In this document: piece by piece, positions 25,341 to 34,062 of the stretch
How the letters are laid out: each line of letters opens with the position of its first letter
How positions within the stretch are numbered: the stretch's first letter is position 1
Assembly (NCBI RefSeq): GCF_000317895.1
Contig: NC_019567.1
Coordinates: 2,790,001-2,854,000, forward strand
Length of the DNA: 64,000 nucleotides
Direction of reading: 5' to 3'
From: Bdellovibrio bacteriovorus str. Tiberius
GTDB taxonomy: Bacteria > Bdellovibrionota > Bdellovibrionia > Bdellovibrionales > Bdellovibrionaceae
Made by a program: the position numbers and the translations under genes
The notes under the pieces: model-generated
What the model was told of the DNA's origin: nothing
What the model saw: only the letters and a program-made list of their open reading frames with translations
Database searches by the model: none

Positions 25341-25344
25341 GACT

Positions 25345-25365
25345 CAGGACCTGCCTTAGGTCCTG
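25345..25365 (+). other. Hairpin after the two-gene 23328-25340 unit
   Basis: CAGGACCT-GCCTT-AGGTCCTG is a perfect 8-base stem starting 5 bases after the stop. There is no T-run on the plus strand, so it is not a standard terminator; it may protect the mRNA 3' end. Confidence 0.5.
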
Positions 25366-25402
25366 ACCGGCATTAATAATCCGTCACAATATTTCAATCC
25401 AC

Positions 25403-25435
25403 AGACCCTCTGTTAAGATTAAACCCAGAGGGTCT
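25403..25435 (+). promoter_or_regulatory. Hairpin covering the ribosome binding site of the 25441 gene
   Basis: AGACCCTCTG (25403-25412) is an exact reverse complement of CAGAGGGTCT (25426-25435). The second arm contains the GAGGG ribosome binding site for the ATG at 25441. Folding would block translation initiation. Confidence 0.6.
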
Positions 25436-25440
25436 ATTGC

Positions 25441-25890
25441 ATGACAAAAAGCGGTTCATTTTTGCACAGCCGAAGCTTGTGGGTCTATTACACCCTCTTT
25501 TTTTCGGGCTCGCTGGTCCTTGTGTACCAAGCGCTGAACTGGGAGATCATTGGCGATTCCGTCAACTTCCTGTGTCTGCTGTTTCTTATGAATGGCCTGC
25601 TGGCGCGCAGATTCATCCACATTCTGGAAAACTCTTTGCTGATGACCCTGGGGTATATCCTGCCGCTCTTGATTCGTAACAGCTTGAAGCTGTCCTACAC
25701 CGAAGCCCCCTCGATCAAAGAGTTCTTAAATCTGGCGTTCGTGTCCACGACGACGACACTAGTTTTGGGAATTGGTTTTTCATTCTTGGGGATGCTGCTG
25801 CATCACTTCGGACACAAACTGCACCAAATGAGCCGAAGCCGCGTGACCACAAACAACAGTGTGACCACCGGCTCCCCTACGGACGAATAA
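25441..25890 (+). CDS. Small integral membrane protein
   Basis: A 149-residue protein with three to four hydrophobic segments (about 14-31, 40-56, 64-78 and 100-122) and a hydrophilic Ser/Thr-rich tail. Function unknown. The ATG follows GAGGG by eight bases, and that ribosome binding site lies inside a perfect 10-base hairpin. It ends one base before the stop of the convergent ABC ATPase gene. Confidence 0.65.
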   Translation: MTKSGSFLHSRSLWVYYTLFFSGSLVLVYQALNWEIIGDSVNFLCLLFLMNGLLARRFIHILENSLLMTLGYILPLLIRNSLKLSYTEAPSIKEFLNLAFVSTTTTLVLGIGFSFLGMLLHHFGHKLHQMSRSRVTTNNSVTTGSPTDE

Positions 25891-26691
25891 TCAGTCTCCG
25901 GTCGAACCCGCCATCTGGGCCATCTCAAAGCGATTTTGCTCTGCCATCACCATCTGTGACAGTTCACGTTTCAGATTATTAAAATCAACGTCTGCGGGAT
26001 TGCGCGGACGCGGGATTTGCACAATCACGTCTTTTTTCACTGTGCCCGGACGATAGCTCATCACGATAATGCGATCAGCGAGGTAAATGGCCTCTTCAAT
26101 ACTGTGAGTGACGAACACGACGGTTTTTTTCAGCTCGCTCCAGATCTTCAACAATTCATCCTGCAGGCTTCTGCGGGTTAAAGCATCCAGCGCCCCGAAC
26201 GGTTCATCCATCAGCATGATCGGCGGATCCAGGGCCAATACGCGGGCAATAGCCACACGCTGCCTCATCCCCCCGGAAAGATCTTTCGGGAAGCGTTTAC
26301 GGAAGTCCGTAAGCTTCAGCGTCTTCAAAAGCTGCTGCAGCTTTTGTTCTATCTGATCTGGTGGCGCGTTTTTGATTTTCAGACCGAAGGTGATGTTGTC
26401 CTCGACCGTCATCCATGGGAATAGAGCATACTCTTGAAACACCATACCGCGATCAGGTCCAGGCTCGACGATCTTATGCCCCCCGACGAAGACATCCCCG
26501 TCAGAAGGCGCCGAGAACCCTGCAATAGCATTCAAAAGAGTGCTCTTGCCACAACCCGACGGTCCCAACAGACACACGAACTGACCTTCCGGGATATTGA
26601 AATCAATATCCTTCAGGGCAATCACATCCTGCTCGGATCCTTTGAAAACTTTGGAAACATGCTTGATTTCGATTTGAGTTGGATTCGCCAT
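25891..26691 (-). CDS. ABC importer ATP-binding protein, NitT/TauT type
   Basis: A 266-residue ATPase for the importer encoded with the next two genes. Walker A GPSGCGKST (near 41-49), Q-loop VFQEYALFPWM, signature LSGGMRQRVAIARVL and Walker B IMLMDEPFGALD are all complete, as is the His switch (FVTHSIEEA). The FxxxALFPWMTVEDN region is typical of the SsuB/TauB/NrtD group. It is last in the operon, with its start adjacent to the permease stop. Substrate cannot be told from the ATPase. Confidence 0.93.
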   Translation of the reverse strand: MANPTQIEIKHVSKVFKGSEQDVIALKDIDFNIPEGQFVCLLGPSGCGKSTLLNAIAGFSAPSDGDVFVGGHKIVEPGPDRGMVFQEYALFPWMTVEDNITFGLKIKNAPPDQIEQKLQQLLKTLKLTDFRKRFPKDLSGGMRQRVAIARVLALDPPIMLMDEPFGALDALTRRSLQDELLKIWSELKKTVVFVTHSIEEAIYLADRIIVMSYRPGTVKKDVIVQIPRPRNPADVDFNNLKRELSQMVMAEQNRFEMAQMAGSTGD

Positions 26692-27518
26692 TATTCAAGA
26701 CCTCGATGCCAGCGCAGCAGATAGTTATTCAAACGGCTGACGACAGTGTCGATCGCAAGCCCCAACAGACCGATAGAGAACATTCCGGCGATGATCTTGT
26801 CAGACCAGAAGTACTCACGTGCCTCCAGAATGCGATACCCCAGCCCGTTGTTCACCGCGATCATTTCGGCCACGATCATACAGATGAAACCAGTCCCGAT
26901 ACCGATGCGCACACCGCTCAGGATGTACGGCATCGCTGCCGGCACGATGATTTTTCTGAACATCAGGAAAGATCCCGCACCCAGGTTTTTACCGGCACGG
27001 ATATAGATACTGTCCACAGCACGCACACCCACAATGGTATTCATCAAAACCGGGAAGAACGCCCCCAGAGCAATCAGGAACACGGCCGGAGGATTCCCCA
27101 ACCCGAACCACAAGATCGCCAAAGGAATGTAAGCAATCGGCGGGATCGGACGCAAAACCTGAATCAGCGGATTCATATAATCATAAATACGCTGGCTTGC
27201 GCCCATTAAAAGACCCAGCGGCAAAGCCAGCCCCCCACCGATCACAAAGCCCAGGAACACACGATAAAAGCTTTCCCAAAGATCGCGAATCAATTCGCCT
27301 GAAAAATACCAGGCAAACTTTGAACCTTGCGCCGGATCGTAAGCTTCAAGTGGCATCAGGTACTGATACCATTTTACAAGCACTGCCGAAGGCGCCGGAA
27401 GGACCTGAGGATTCACCCAACCTGCTCGCACCACGACTTCCCACACAATCACCACAATCGCCGGCACCCAGACACCTTTGAGCTTCGACATCAATCCTTG
27501 ATCCTTATTCATACTCAC
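26691..27518 (-). CDS. ABC importer permease, NitT/TauT type
   Basis: A 275-residue inner-membrane protein with about six transmembrane helices. It carries the EAA-loop sequence KNLGAGSFLMFRKIIVPAAMPYILSGVRIGIGTGF, typical of SsuC/TauC-like permeases. It would form the homodimeric channel for the ATPase and binding protein around it. It overlaps the ATPase gene by one base and starts right after the binding-protein gene. Confidence 0.93.
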   Translation of the reverse strand: MSMNKDQGLMSKLKGVWVPAIVVIVWEVVVRAGWVNPQVLPAPSAVLVKWYQYLMPLEAYDPAQGSKFAWYFSGELIRDLWESFYRVFLGFVIGGGLALPLGLLMGASQRIYDYMNPLIQVLRPIPPIAYIPLAILWFGLGNPPAVFLIALGAFFPVLMNTIVGVRAVDSIYIRAGKNLGAGSFLMFRKIIVPAAMPYILSGVRIGIGTGFICMIVAEMIAVNNGLGYRILEAREYFWSDKIIAGMFSIGLLGLAIDTVVSRLNNYLLRWHRGLE

Positions 27519-28550
27519 CTACTTCACGCCCAATGCTTTCTTCGCATCAGCCAACAGATCCAGTTTCACCCAGTCAGAAGCTTTGGGTGGCTTCTGCATG
27601 CGGCCCACGCCGTATTTCACCATAAAGTCCGTGGTGATCTGGATGTGTTCTACAGTCAGGTCATAAGTGTAGGGAGAGTTTCCGATCGCATCCTTGAAAT
27701 CCTGGGATGAAATCTGGTTTTTGAACATTTTCTCGATCACATATTTTTCAGCCAGTTCAGGTTTTTCAATGAAGGCTTTGGTTGCTTCCACGAAGCACTT
27801 CATGAATCTTTCAGCGACAGGCTTTTTGGTGTTGTACATCTTTTCCGTCATCACCAAAGTACGGATCGGTTCACCCATTGGAGTGTCATAAGGTTTCAAC
27901 AGCTCCACACCGAAGCCCTTATTAATAGCTTGAGAAGCTTGTGGTTCGCTCTGTGCCATGGCGTCGATGTTCTTTGCCTGCAAGGCCTGATTCAAATCGG
28001 CGAAGGCCATGTACACGATACGCACGTCTTTACCCGGCTGGTCGGACCAGGTCAGGTTGTGCTTGGCAAGTTCTGCCAACAACAACAACTCCTGCGCCCC
28101 ACCACGAGCCACACCGACTTTTTTACCTTTAAAGTCTTTCACTGATTTGATGCCTACATCCGGACGAATCACGATGCGCGCGCCACCTTCAGCAAAGCCA
28201 GCCACGGCATAGATAGGCACTCCACCGGAACGACCGGCAATCGCCGCATCCGCGGCACTGGCAGCCACGTCAATTTCACCCGCGATGATCGCCGGCATGA
28301 TATCAATGCCTTTTGCGAACACACGCTCGGTCACTTTCAAGTTGTACTTGGTGCAGTATTCGCTCATGTAACTGATGGCACCATAGTGAGCGAACTTCAG
28401 ATTCCCGACGCGCACAACGTCAGGAGTTTGAGCCTTGGCTTCAAAGTTAAACAGAAACAAAAGTAACAAAGCAAATAAACTAATCAGCAGCTTCACTGCT
28501 TTCATATTTACAGGGCGAGAGATCGCCACTGCTTTCGCTGTCGATTTCAT
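27519..28550 (-). CDS. ABC importer substrate-binding protein, NitT/TauT type
   Basis: A 343-residue periplasmic protein. It has an extended N-terminus, then a signal peptide (LLISLFALLLLFLFNFEAKA), then a SsuA/TauA/THI5-like fold: VRVGNLKFAHYGAISYMSEY, AIIAGEIDVAASAADAAIAG, KVGVARGGAQELLLLAELAKH. The ATG at 28550 has an AGGAGG ribosome binding site eight bases upstream, which supports the long N-terminus; an internal ATG at 28505 would give a more usual signal peptide. The family imports sulfonates, nitrate, thiamine precursors and related compounds. Substrate unknown; the neighbouring hut genes make a histidine- or urocanate-related ligand possible but unproven. Confidence 0.9.
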   Translation of the reverse strand: MKSTAKAVAISRPVNMKAVKLLISLFALLLLFLFNFEAKAQTPDVVRVGNLKFAHYGAISYMSEYCTKYNLKVTERVFAKGIDIMPAIIAGEIDVAASAADAAIAGRSGGVPIYAVAGFAEGGARIVIRPDVGIKSVKDFKGKKVGVARGGAQELLLLAELAKHNLTWSDQPGKDVRIVYMAFADLNQALQAKNIDAMAQSEPQASQAINKGFGVELLKPYDTPMGEPIRTLVMTEKMYNTKKPVAERFMKCFVEATKAFIEKPELAEKYVIEKMFKNQISSQDFKDAIGNSPYTYDLTVEHIQITTDFMVKYGVGRMQKPPKASDWVKLDLLADAKKALGVK

Positions 28551-28721
28551 AGGAGTCCTCCTAATAATTAAAGAGCATCATGTAATAATGGTCTGATGAT
28601 TAGCAGAAGTTGGCAAGGCTTTCGGGTCTCATTTAAGGACGATGTGAATATGAGAAAGAAATCAGAGAGGACTCACAAAATTATTTTTTGTGAAATCACA
28701 CAAAGCTTTTGAGGCCGAAAT
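28551..28721 (-). promoter_or_regulatory. Promoter region of the ABC importer operon
   Basis: About 170 bases between the hut terminator and the binding-protein start hold the importer promoter. There is an inverted repeat CACAAAA-TTATT-TTTTGTG (28674-28692), a possible operator, and the AGGAGG ribosome binding site at the gene-proximal end. No boxes are assigned. Confidence 0.5.
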
Positions 28722-28753
28722 AAAAAGGCGCTGGAGAAATTCCAACGCCTTTG
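28722..28753 (-). terminator. Terminator of the hut genes
   Basis: On the minus strand AAAGGCGTTGGA pairs with TCCAGCGCCTTT (one wobble) around a short loop, followed by a T-run. It lies about 80 bases past the hutU stop and separates hut from the importer operon. Confidence 0.82.
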
Positions 28754-28765
28754 AATGATGCATTT

Positions 28766-28777
28766 ATGTGATCACAT
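28766..28777. other. Twelve-base perfect palindrome ATGTGATCACAT
   Basis: The core TGTGA/TCACA resembles half-sites of CRP-family regulators but without the usual six-base spacer. It lies between the hutU stop and its terminator, an unusual place for an operator. May be chance. Confidence 0.35.
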
Positions 28778-28782
28778 ACAGA

Positions 28783-28837
28783 GCTACTTCAGCTTTCGCA
28801 CCTGCCGGTGCTGCAGCTCTGTCGGCAGTGCCGACTA
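28783..28837 (-). repeat. Short GC-rich repeat starting at the hutU stop codon
   Basis: Reading along hutU, the TAG begins a segment matching the one at the lpdA TAG (20 of 23, then 25 of 32 bases). On the plus strand, 28797-28819 is identical over 23 bases to the sucB linker (9817-9839). It contains two small hairpins: GTCGGCA-C-TGCCGAC at the stop and GCACC-TGCC-GGTGC. Confidence 0.7.
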
Positions 28838-30481
28838 CAACCACAAACTGCGGACACCGCGTTCTTTTGCTACGTCGTGAGCCAATTCATAGCCCGCGTC
28901 CAAATGTCTAAATACACCCATTGCTGGATCGGCAGTTAACACTCTTTCCAGACGACGAGCGGCTTTTTCGGTGCCGTCAGCAACGATGACCTGACCGGCG
29001 TGCTGGCTGTAACCCATACCCACACCACCACCGTGGTGCAAGCTGACCCAAGTGGCACCGCAAGCGGTGTTCACAAGTGCGTTCAACAAAGCCCAGTCAC
29101 TGACAGCGTCAGATCCGTCCTTCATCGCTTCCGTTTCACGATTCGGAGAAGCCACAGATCCGCAGTCCAAGTGATCTCGACCGATAACGATCGGCGCTTT
29201 CACTTTACCTTCAGCAACCAGTTGATTGAACATCAAGCCCGCTTTCGCACGCTCTCCGTACTCCAGCCAACAGATACGTGCTGGCAAGCCCTGGAAGGCA
29301 ATGCGCTCTTCAGCCATGTCCAACCAGCGCAGAAGGTCTTTCTTGTGCGGGAATAGTTTTCTCATCGCATCGTCAGTGACCTTGATATCATTTGGATCAC
29401 CCGACAAAGCCACCCAACGGAATGGACCCGAGCCTTTGCAGAACAAAGGACGGATGAACGCCGGAACGAAGCCTGGATAGTCGAATGCATTTTCAACGCC
29501 CGCTTCCTGAGCACGTGCGCGCAGGTTGTTACCATAGTCAAACGTCACAGCGCCGCGATCTTTCATCGCCAGCATGCCGCGAACGTGTTTTGCCATGGAA
29601 TCATAAGCCGCTTTCAAATAAGCCTTTTGATCTTTTTCACGGAAGGTTTTTGCAGTCTCGACAGTGTAACCTTCTGGGATGTAGCCCACCAATGGATCGT
29701 GTGCGGATGTCTGATCTGTCAAAAGATCCGGAGTAAAGTTTTTTTCGATCAACTGGTGAATCACCGTGGCCATATTGCCCTGCAAAGCCACGGATTTCGC
29801 TTCACCGGCTGCCGTGTACTTTTTGATACGCGCCAAAGCATCGTCAAGATCTGTTGCCACTTCATCAATGTATTTGGTTTCAAGACGCTTCTGGATGCGA
29901 GTCGGATCGATCTCTACCGCCAGAACGCAGGCACCAGCAAACACACCGGCAAGTGGTTGTGCGCCACCCATGCCGCCCAAGCCCGCAGTCAGAATCACAC
30001 GACCGGTCAGGTTGCCGCCAAAGTGCTGACGACCGGCTTCCACGAAGGACTCATAAGTCCCCTGGATGATCCCTTGAGTTCCGATGTAGATCCAGGAACC
30101 CGCCGTCATCTGACCGTACATCATCAGACCTTTTTTATCGAGTTCGTTGAAGTGCTCCCAAGTCGCCCATTTAGGCACAAGGTTGGAGTTCGCCAAAAGA
30201 ACGCGAGGCGCATCTTCGTGAGTTTTCAAAATGCCGATGGGCTTACCAGACTGCACCAAAAGAGTCTCGTCATTTTCAAGCTCTTTCAAAGCTTCCAGGA
30301 TCTTGTCGAAAGATTCCCAGTTGCGAGCCGCTTTACCGATACCACCGTAAACAACCAGTTCTTCCGGGTGCTCGGCAATCACCGGATCCAGATTGTTCTG
30401 AATCATGCGGTAAGCCGCTTCCTGCAACCACCCCTTACAAACCATCTTGTTCCCAGTAGGGGCTTTAACAACACGAGACAT
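28835..30481 (-). CDS. hutU: Urocanate hydratase
   Basis: Second step of histidine degradation: converts urocanate to imidazolonepropionate using tightly bound NAD+. At 548 residues it is close to the usual 555 or so. The family motifs are intact: [19 protein letters not shown] near the start, the NAD-binding [35 protein letters not shown], and the C-terminal [17 protein letters not shown]. The active-site Cys is in the [17 protein letters not shown] region. It starts 61 bases downstream of hutH on the same strand. No hutI, hutG or hutF lies in the window, so the rest of the pathway must be elsewhere. Confidence 0.97.
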   Translation of the reverse strand: MSRVVKAPTGNKMVCKGWLQEAAYRMIQNNLDPVIAEHPEELVVYGGIGKAARNWESFDKILEALKELENDETLLVQSGKPIGILKTHEDAPRVLLANSNLVPKWATWEHFNELDKKGLMMYGQMTAGSWIYIGTQGIIQGTYESFVEAGRQHFGGNLTGRVILTAGLGGMGGAQPLAGVFAGACVLAVEIDPTRIQKRLETKYIDEVATDLDDALARIKKYTAAGEAKSVALQGNMATVIHQLIEKNFTPDLLTDQTSAHDPLVGYIPEGYTVETAKTFREKDQKAYLKAAYDSMAKHVRGMLAMKDRGAVTFDYGNNLRARAQEAGVENAFDYPGFVPAFIRPLFCKGSGPFRWVALSGDPNDIKVTDDAMRKLFPHKKDLLRWLDMAEERIAFQGLPARICWLEYGERAKAGLMFNQLVAEGKVKAPIVIGRDHLDCGSVASPNRETEAMKDGSDAVSDWALLNALVNTACGATWVSLHHGGGVGMGYSQHAGQVIVADGTEKAARRLERVLTADPAMGVFRHLDAGYELAHDVAKERGVRSLWL

Positions 30482-30542
30482 AAATCCTCCAAAAGGTACC
30501 TGCTTACTTTTGCATAAGCAGTGCGCTAGAAATTAAATTTAA

Positions 30543-32078
30543 TTACCATTCCAATTCGCCGACAGCTTGCTCAACAACGGCCATCAACTCGCCAGACACC
30601 ATCATGGCTTTGATCGCCTCGACGTCTTTAGAGAAAATGCGGTCTTCTTTTGCAAACGGCACAGTCTTGCGAATGTGATCGTGAGCGGCCTTAACGGCTG
30701 CTGAGGGCTTCAACGGAGCCAACAAATCCAAAGCCTGAGTTGCAGACAGCAATTCCATCGCCACCACGTTTTCCGCGTTACGAAGAATCTGCGCGAACTT
30801 ACGGGCCGCAATAGTACCCATGGAAACGTGGTCTTCTTTTTCTGCAGACGTCGGAATGGAGTCCACGCTGGCCGGATGTGCCAGAACTTTATTTTCACTC
30901 ACCAAAGAGGCTGCCGCCACCTGCACGATCATGTGACCGGAATTCAAGCCTCCGTTTGGAGTCAGGAATGGCGGAAGCTCACTCATTTGTGTAGAGATCA
31001 TTTTGGAAATACGGCATTCGCTGATGCTTGCTTGGGAAGATAGCGCAATCCCCGCAAAATCCATCGCGTGCGCCACGGGCATACCGTGGAAGTTACCGCA
31101 GGAAAGAACTTTGTTCGCATCCGCAAATACCAGCGGGTTGTCCGTGGAGGAGTTCGCTTCAGTTTCCAAAACTTTCACCGCGTATCTTAGAGCATCTTTG
31201 GCTGCGCCGTGAACAGCCGGCATACAACGCAAAGAGTACGCATCCTGAACGCGCGGATCGTTCACCGCATGGCTTTCAGCGATCGGGCTGGTTTCGCCCA
31301 TCAAACGAATCAAATTGCGGCCGGTCTTGCCTTCACCTGCGTGAGGGCGGCTGGCTTGAATCAACGGATCAAACGGTTTTCTGGAACCACGCAAGCCTTC
31401 CAAGGACATCGCGCCAGCCAGATCTGCCAGCCACAACAAGCGGCGATTTTCCCACAAAGACAAAAGACCGATGGATGTCATCACCTGACAACCATTGATC
31501 ATGGAAAGACCTTCTTTGGCTTTCAGCTCCAGCGGAGTGATGCCTTTAGCTTTCAACAATTCAGTGACGTGCACGATCTTGCCGTCAGCTCCCCACGCTT
31601 CACCTTCACCGATGATGGTCAATGCCAGGTGAGAAAGCGGAGCCAAGTCACCCGACGCGCCCACGGACCCTTGAGAAGGAACCACCGGGATGATGTCGTT
31701 GTTCAGGAACTCAAGAATTTTTTCAACAACCAACGGACGAATACCGCTGTGGCCTTTAGCCAAAGCATTCGCACGCAGAACCATCATCGCACGCGTTTCC
31801 GTTTTAGTGAATGGAGCCCCAATACCCATCGAGTGGGAACGGATCAGATTTCTTTGCAGCTGTTCAATTTCAGCATCAGAGATACGAACGGAAGAAAATG
31901 CACCAAAGCCGGTGTTCACACCGTACATCACTTCACCGCTGGCGATACGACCCTCGATATAATCGCGGGACTTTTGCATATTGGCTCTTCCGGAAGCAGA
32001 CAGCTCCGCTTTGATGGAAGGGTTGTGGGCAATTTGGTATAGGTTTTCAAGCGTGATATTCTCACCAGTAATTTGCAT
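30543..32078 (-). CDS. hutH: Histidine ammonia-lyase
   Basis: First step of histidine degradation: releases ammonia from L-histidine to give urocanate. The 511 residues match the family. The Ala-Ser-Gly triad (141-143, in GSVGASGDLAPLSHLAL) that cyclises to the MIO cofactor is present, as are the MYGVNTGFGAFS and FHGMPVAHAMDF motifs. The ribosome binding site AGAGG precedes the ATG by eight to ten bases. It is first in the hutH-hutU pair; a long perfect inverted repeat lies 60 bases upstream of the start. Supplies carbon and nitrogen from prey amino acids, by inference. Confidence 0.97.
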   Translation of the reverse strand: MQITGENITLENLYQIAHNPSIKAELSASGRANMQKSRDYIEGRIASGEVMYGVNTGFGAFSSVRISDAEIEQLQRNLIRSHSMGIGAPFTKTETRAMMVLRANALAKGHSGIRPLVVEKILEFLNNDIIPVVPSQGSVGASGDLAPLSHLALTIIGEGEAWGADGKIVHVTELLKAKGITPLELKAKEGLSMINGCQVMTSIGLLSLWENRRLLWLADLAGAMSLEGLRGSRKPFDPLIQASRPHAGEGKTGRNLIRLMGETSPIAESHAVNDPRVQDAYSLRCMPAVHGAAKDALRYAVKVLETEANSSTDNPLVFADANKVLSCGNFHGMPVAHAMDFAGIALSSQASISECRISKMISTQMSELPPFLTPNGGLNSGHMIVQVAAASLVSENKVLAHPASVDSIPTSAEKEDHVSMGTIAARKFAQILRNAENVVAMELLSATQALDLLAPLKPSAAVKAAHDHIRKTVPFAKEDRIFSKDVEAIKAMMVSGELMAVVEQAVGELEW

Positions 32079-32137
32079 ATTCTGAGCCTCTCTTAAGAAG
32101 CCCGCATCCTAGCAAAATCCCCGCAAAACTGGCAAAG

Positions 32138-32220
32138 AAAGGTGCCTGGTTGTTTTTTCTGGCTACGTCGCATTACGCGACTTGACGCGGCGACGCCAGA
32201 AAAAACAACCAGGCACCTTT
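32138..32220. repeat. Perfect 26-base inverted repeat upstream of hutH
   Basis: Arms 32138-32163 and 32195-32220 are exact reverse complements over 26 bases (arm 1 begins AAAGGTGCCTGGTTGTTTTT). The 31-base centre contains the hairpin GTCGC-ATTAC-GCGAC (32167-32181). It fills most of the space between hutH and the terminator of the next gene. No coding capacity is seen. Candidate interspersed palindromic element or hut leader structure. Confidence 0.92.
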
Positions 32221-32228
32221 TAAACGAA

Positions 32229-32255
32229 AAAAGCCACTCCGTTGGAGTGGCTTTT
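32229..32255 (-). terminator. Terminator of the small porin-like gene
   Basis: A 12-base stem, AAAAGCCACTCC with GGAGTGGCTTTT, has a three-base loop and is followed by further T on the minus strand, 22 bases past the gene's stop. Confidence 0.88.
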
Positions 32256-32276
32256 GGATTGGAATTTGTTTGGTTT

Positions 32277-32798
32277 TTAGAATTCCAGAGGCAGGGATAC
32301 GGAAACAACGACGGATTCGTTTTTAGCGTCGATATCAACGCCGTCAACTTCGTCGAATGTTTCTTTCAGATATTCCACGTTCAAAGAAAGGAATGGCAGA
32401 CCCGTGAAGCCTACGCCCAATTTAGTCGCTTTACCTTTCATCTTGCCGCTGTCCTCAAGATCGACGTCGTTCATGAAGCCATAACCCAGCCATGCGCGAA
32501 CAAGGATCGGGAAATCAAGACCAACCACACCGTAGACTGTTGTTCTTTTTGCAGTCTCATCGCTGCCAGTGTCTGGCTTGAAAGTGCCGCTCAAACCTAA
32601 TGTGCCATCAAGACCCGCCCAGAACATCACCGGGGATCTGTACGCCAAACGCACACCCAACTGAGTTCCGTCGATTTTCCCATCTGGATCTGTGGTTTTA
32701 CCCATTTCATAGCCAAGATACGGCTCTAGCAGAATATCTGCGTGAGATACGCTCCCGAAACCCATAACAACAGCCAACATGACCAAGAGCTTTTTCAT
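32277..32798 (-). CDS. Small outer-membrane beta-barrel protein
   Basis: A 173-residue protein with a signal peptide ending SVSHA (residue 20). The mature part has about eight alternating strand segments (ILLEPYLGYEMGKT, GTQLGVRLAYRS, FWAGLDGTLGLSGTF, TTVYGVVGLDFP and others) and ends in SVVVSVSLPLEF. The C-terminal Phe is the usual outer-membrane barrel signal. Size fits an eight-stranded OmpW/OmpX-like barrel. Function unknown. It has an AAGGAGAAG ribosome binding site and its own terminator. Confidence 0.78.
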   Translation of the reverse strand: MKKLLVMLAVVMGFGSVSHADILLEPYLGYEMGKTTDPDGKIDGTQLGVRLAYRSPVMFWAGLDGTLGLSGTFKPDTGSDETAKRTTVYGVVGLDFPILVRAWLGYGFMNDVDLEDSGKMKGKATKLGVGFTGLPFLSLNVEYLKETFDEVDGVDIDAKNESVVVSVSLPLEF

Positions 32799-32932
32799 AA
32801 AGTCTTCTCCTTTTGTAACCCAAAAAATTTAGGCATCCTTTAGAATTTTGAAGAGACTCTTTCGCAGGGTCAACGACCGAAACCCCACCCTACCGAAAGC
32901 CCAGTCCAGACACACACGACCTTGGAGCGCTT

Positions 32933-33472
32933 ATGTTACGAAGTTACAAAGATGACCGCGAATACTACGCCTCATTGCCAAAAAAACGCATCGGAGTGGG
33001 CGCACTGCTGTTCTATAAAGGGGATCTTTTGATCGTTCAACCCACCTACAACCCGGCCTGGATCCTTCCCGGCGGAACCGTCGAAGCCGAAGAATCCCCC
33101 AGCGAAGCCCTGCAACGCGAATTAAAGGAAGAGCTCGGATTAAACACTCAAGCCGGCTCGCTGCTGGCCATCGACTATGTCAGCAACCGCGACGTCAAAG
33201 GCGAATACATGCAACTGCTTTTTTCTGCCAAAGATCTCACAGAACATCAGGCGCAAAACATCCGCCTGCCCATGTATGAAATTAAAGATTTCAAATTTGT
33301 CGCCCTTGAAAAGGCACTGGAAATGCTCACCCCGCTTGTCAGCCGCCGCGTGCACAGCGTGATGCTGGCGCAGGAACAAGAACTGGGAGCTGTTTATTTG
33401 GAAGAGGGCCGTGCGTTTTACGACCCTTTAAGACTGGCGATCGCCGAACCGTATTCTTTGCCAAAGACATAA
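32933..33472 (+). CDS. NUDIX hydrolase
   Basis: A 179-residue enzyme of the NUDIX family, which hydrolyses nucleoside diphosphates linked to another group. The NUDIX box GGTVEAEESPSEALQRELKEELGL (near 45-68) keeps the Gly, the REL and both metal-binding Glu residues. The N-terminus has IGVGALLFYKGDLLIVQPTY, typical of the fold. Substrate cannot be predicted. A GGAG ribosome binding site lies five bases before the ATG. Its last 55 bases overlap, tail to tail, with the end of rpe. Confidence 0.9.
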   Translation: MLRSYKDDREYYASLPKKRIGVGALLFYKGDLLIVQPTYNPAWILPGGTVEAEESPSEALQRELKEELGLNTQAGSLLAIDYVSNRDVKGEYMQLLFSAKDLTEHQAQNIRLPMYEIKDFKFVALEKALEMLTPLVSRRVHSVMLAQEQELGAVYLEEGRAFYDPLRLAIAEPYSLPKT

Positions 33473-34062
33473 CTGCCGGCAACGAATACATCCGCCTCGT
33501 GGCAGATCCTCGCGGTTTCAGCATTGATGCCGCCATCAACCTCAATCAGGCAGGACAAGTTCTTGGATGAAATTTCCTGACGCAGACGAGTGATTTTCGC
33601 GACCTGATCATTCATGAAGGACTGACCACCAAAGCCAGGCTCTACGGTCATCACCAGCACCAGCTCACACAATGGCAATAAAGGCAGAACCTCTTCCACC
33701 GCCGTGCGCGGACGCAGAGTGATTCCGGGTTTTGCGCCCAATTCACGAATGCGTTTCAAAGTCCCTGCGGCGTCTTTGGTGGATTCCACGTGAATGGTCA
33801 GATAGTCACTGCCCGCTTTCACGAATTCTTCCACATAGCGCTCGGGTTCTTCGATCATCAGATGCACATCCAAAGGAAGTGGCGACACTTTTTTCAGCGC
33901 CTTCACCACCGGGATTCCAATGGTGATATTCGGCACAAAGCGCCCATCCATCACATCCACGTGAATCCAATCGGCTCCTGCCGCAGCCACGGCCTTGATC
34001 TCTTTTTCAAGATTGGCAAAATCCGCCGACAAAATGGAAGGAGCCACCATCTTAGACGCCAA
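33418..34062 (-). CDS. rpe: Ribulose-phosphate 3-epimerase
   Basis: Interconverts ribulose 5-phosphate and xylulose 5-phosphate in the pentose phosphate pathway. A 214-residue TIM barrel with intact motifs: APSILSADFANLEKEI, WIHVDVMDGRFVPNITIG (metal-binding His and Asp), LDVHLMIEEPERY, VMTVEPGFGGQSF and IEVDGGINAET. It starts inside the end of fmt (11-base overlap), last of a def-fmt-rpe run. Its 3' end overlaps the NUDIX gene by 55 bases. Confidence 0.96.
   Translation of the reverse strand: MASKMVAPSILSADFANLEKEIKAVAAAGADWIHVDVMDGRFVPNITIGIPVVKALKKVSPLPLDVHLMIEEPERYVEEFVKAGSDYLTIHVESTKDAAGTLKRIRELGAKPGITLRPRTAVEEVLPLLPLCELVLVMTVEPGFGGQSFMNDQVAKITRLRQEISSKNLSCLIEVDGGINAETARICHEADVFVAGSYVFGKEYGSAIASLKGS

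Noticed and set aside
28766-28777. Palindrome ATGTGATCACAT as a CRP site
   Set aside because: It lacks the six-base spacer of CRP sites and lies between a stop codon and a terminator; kept only as a low-confidence site.
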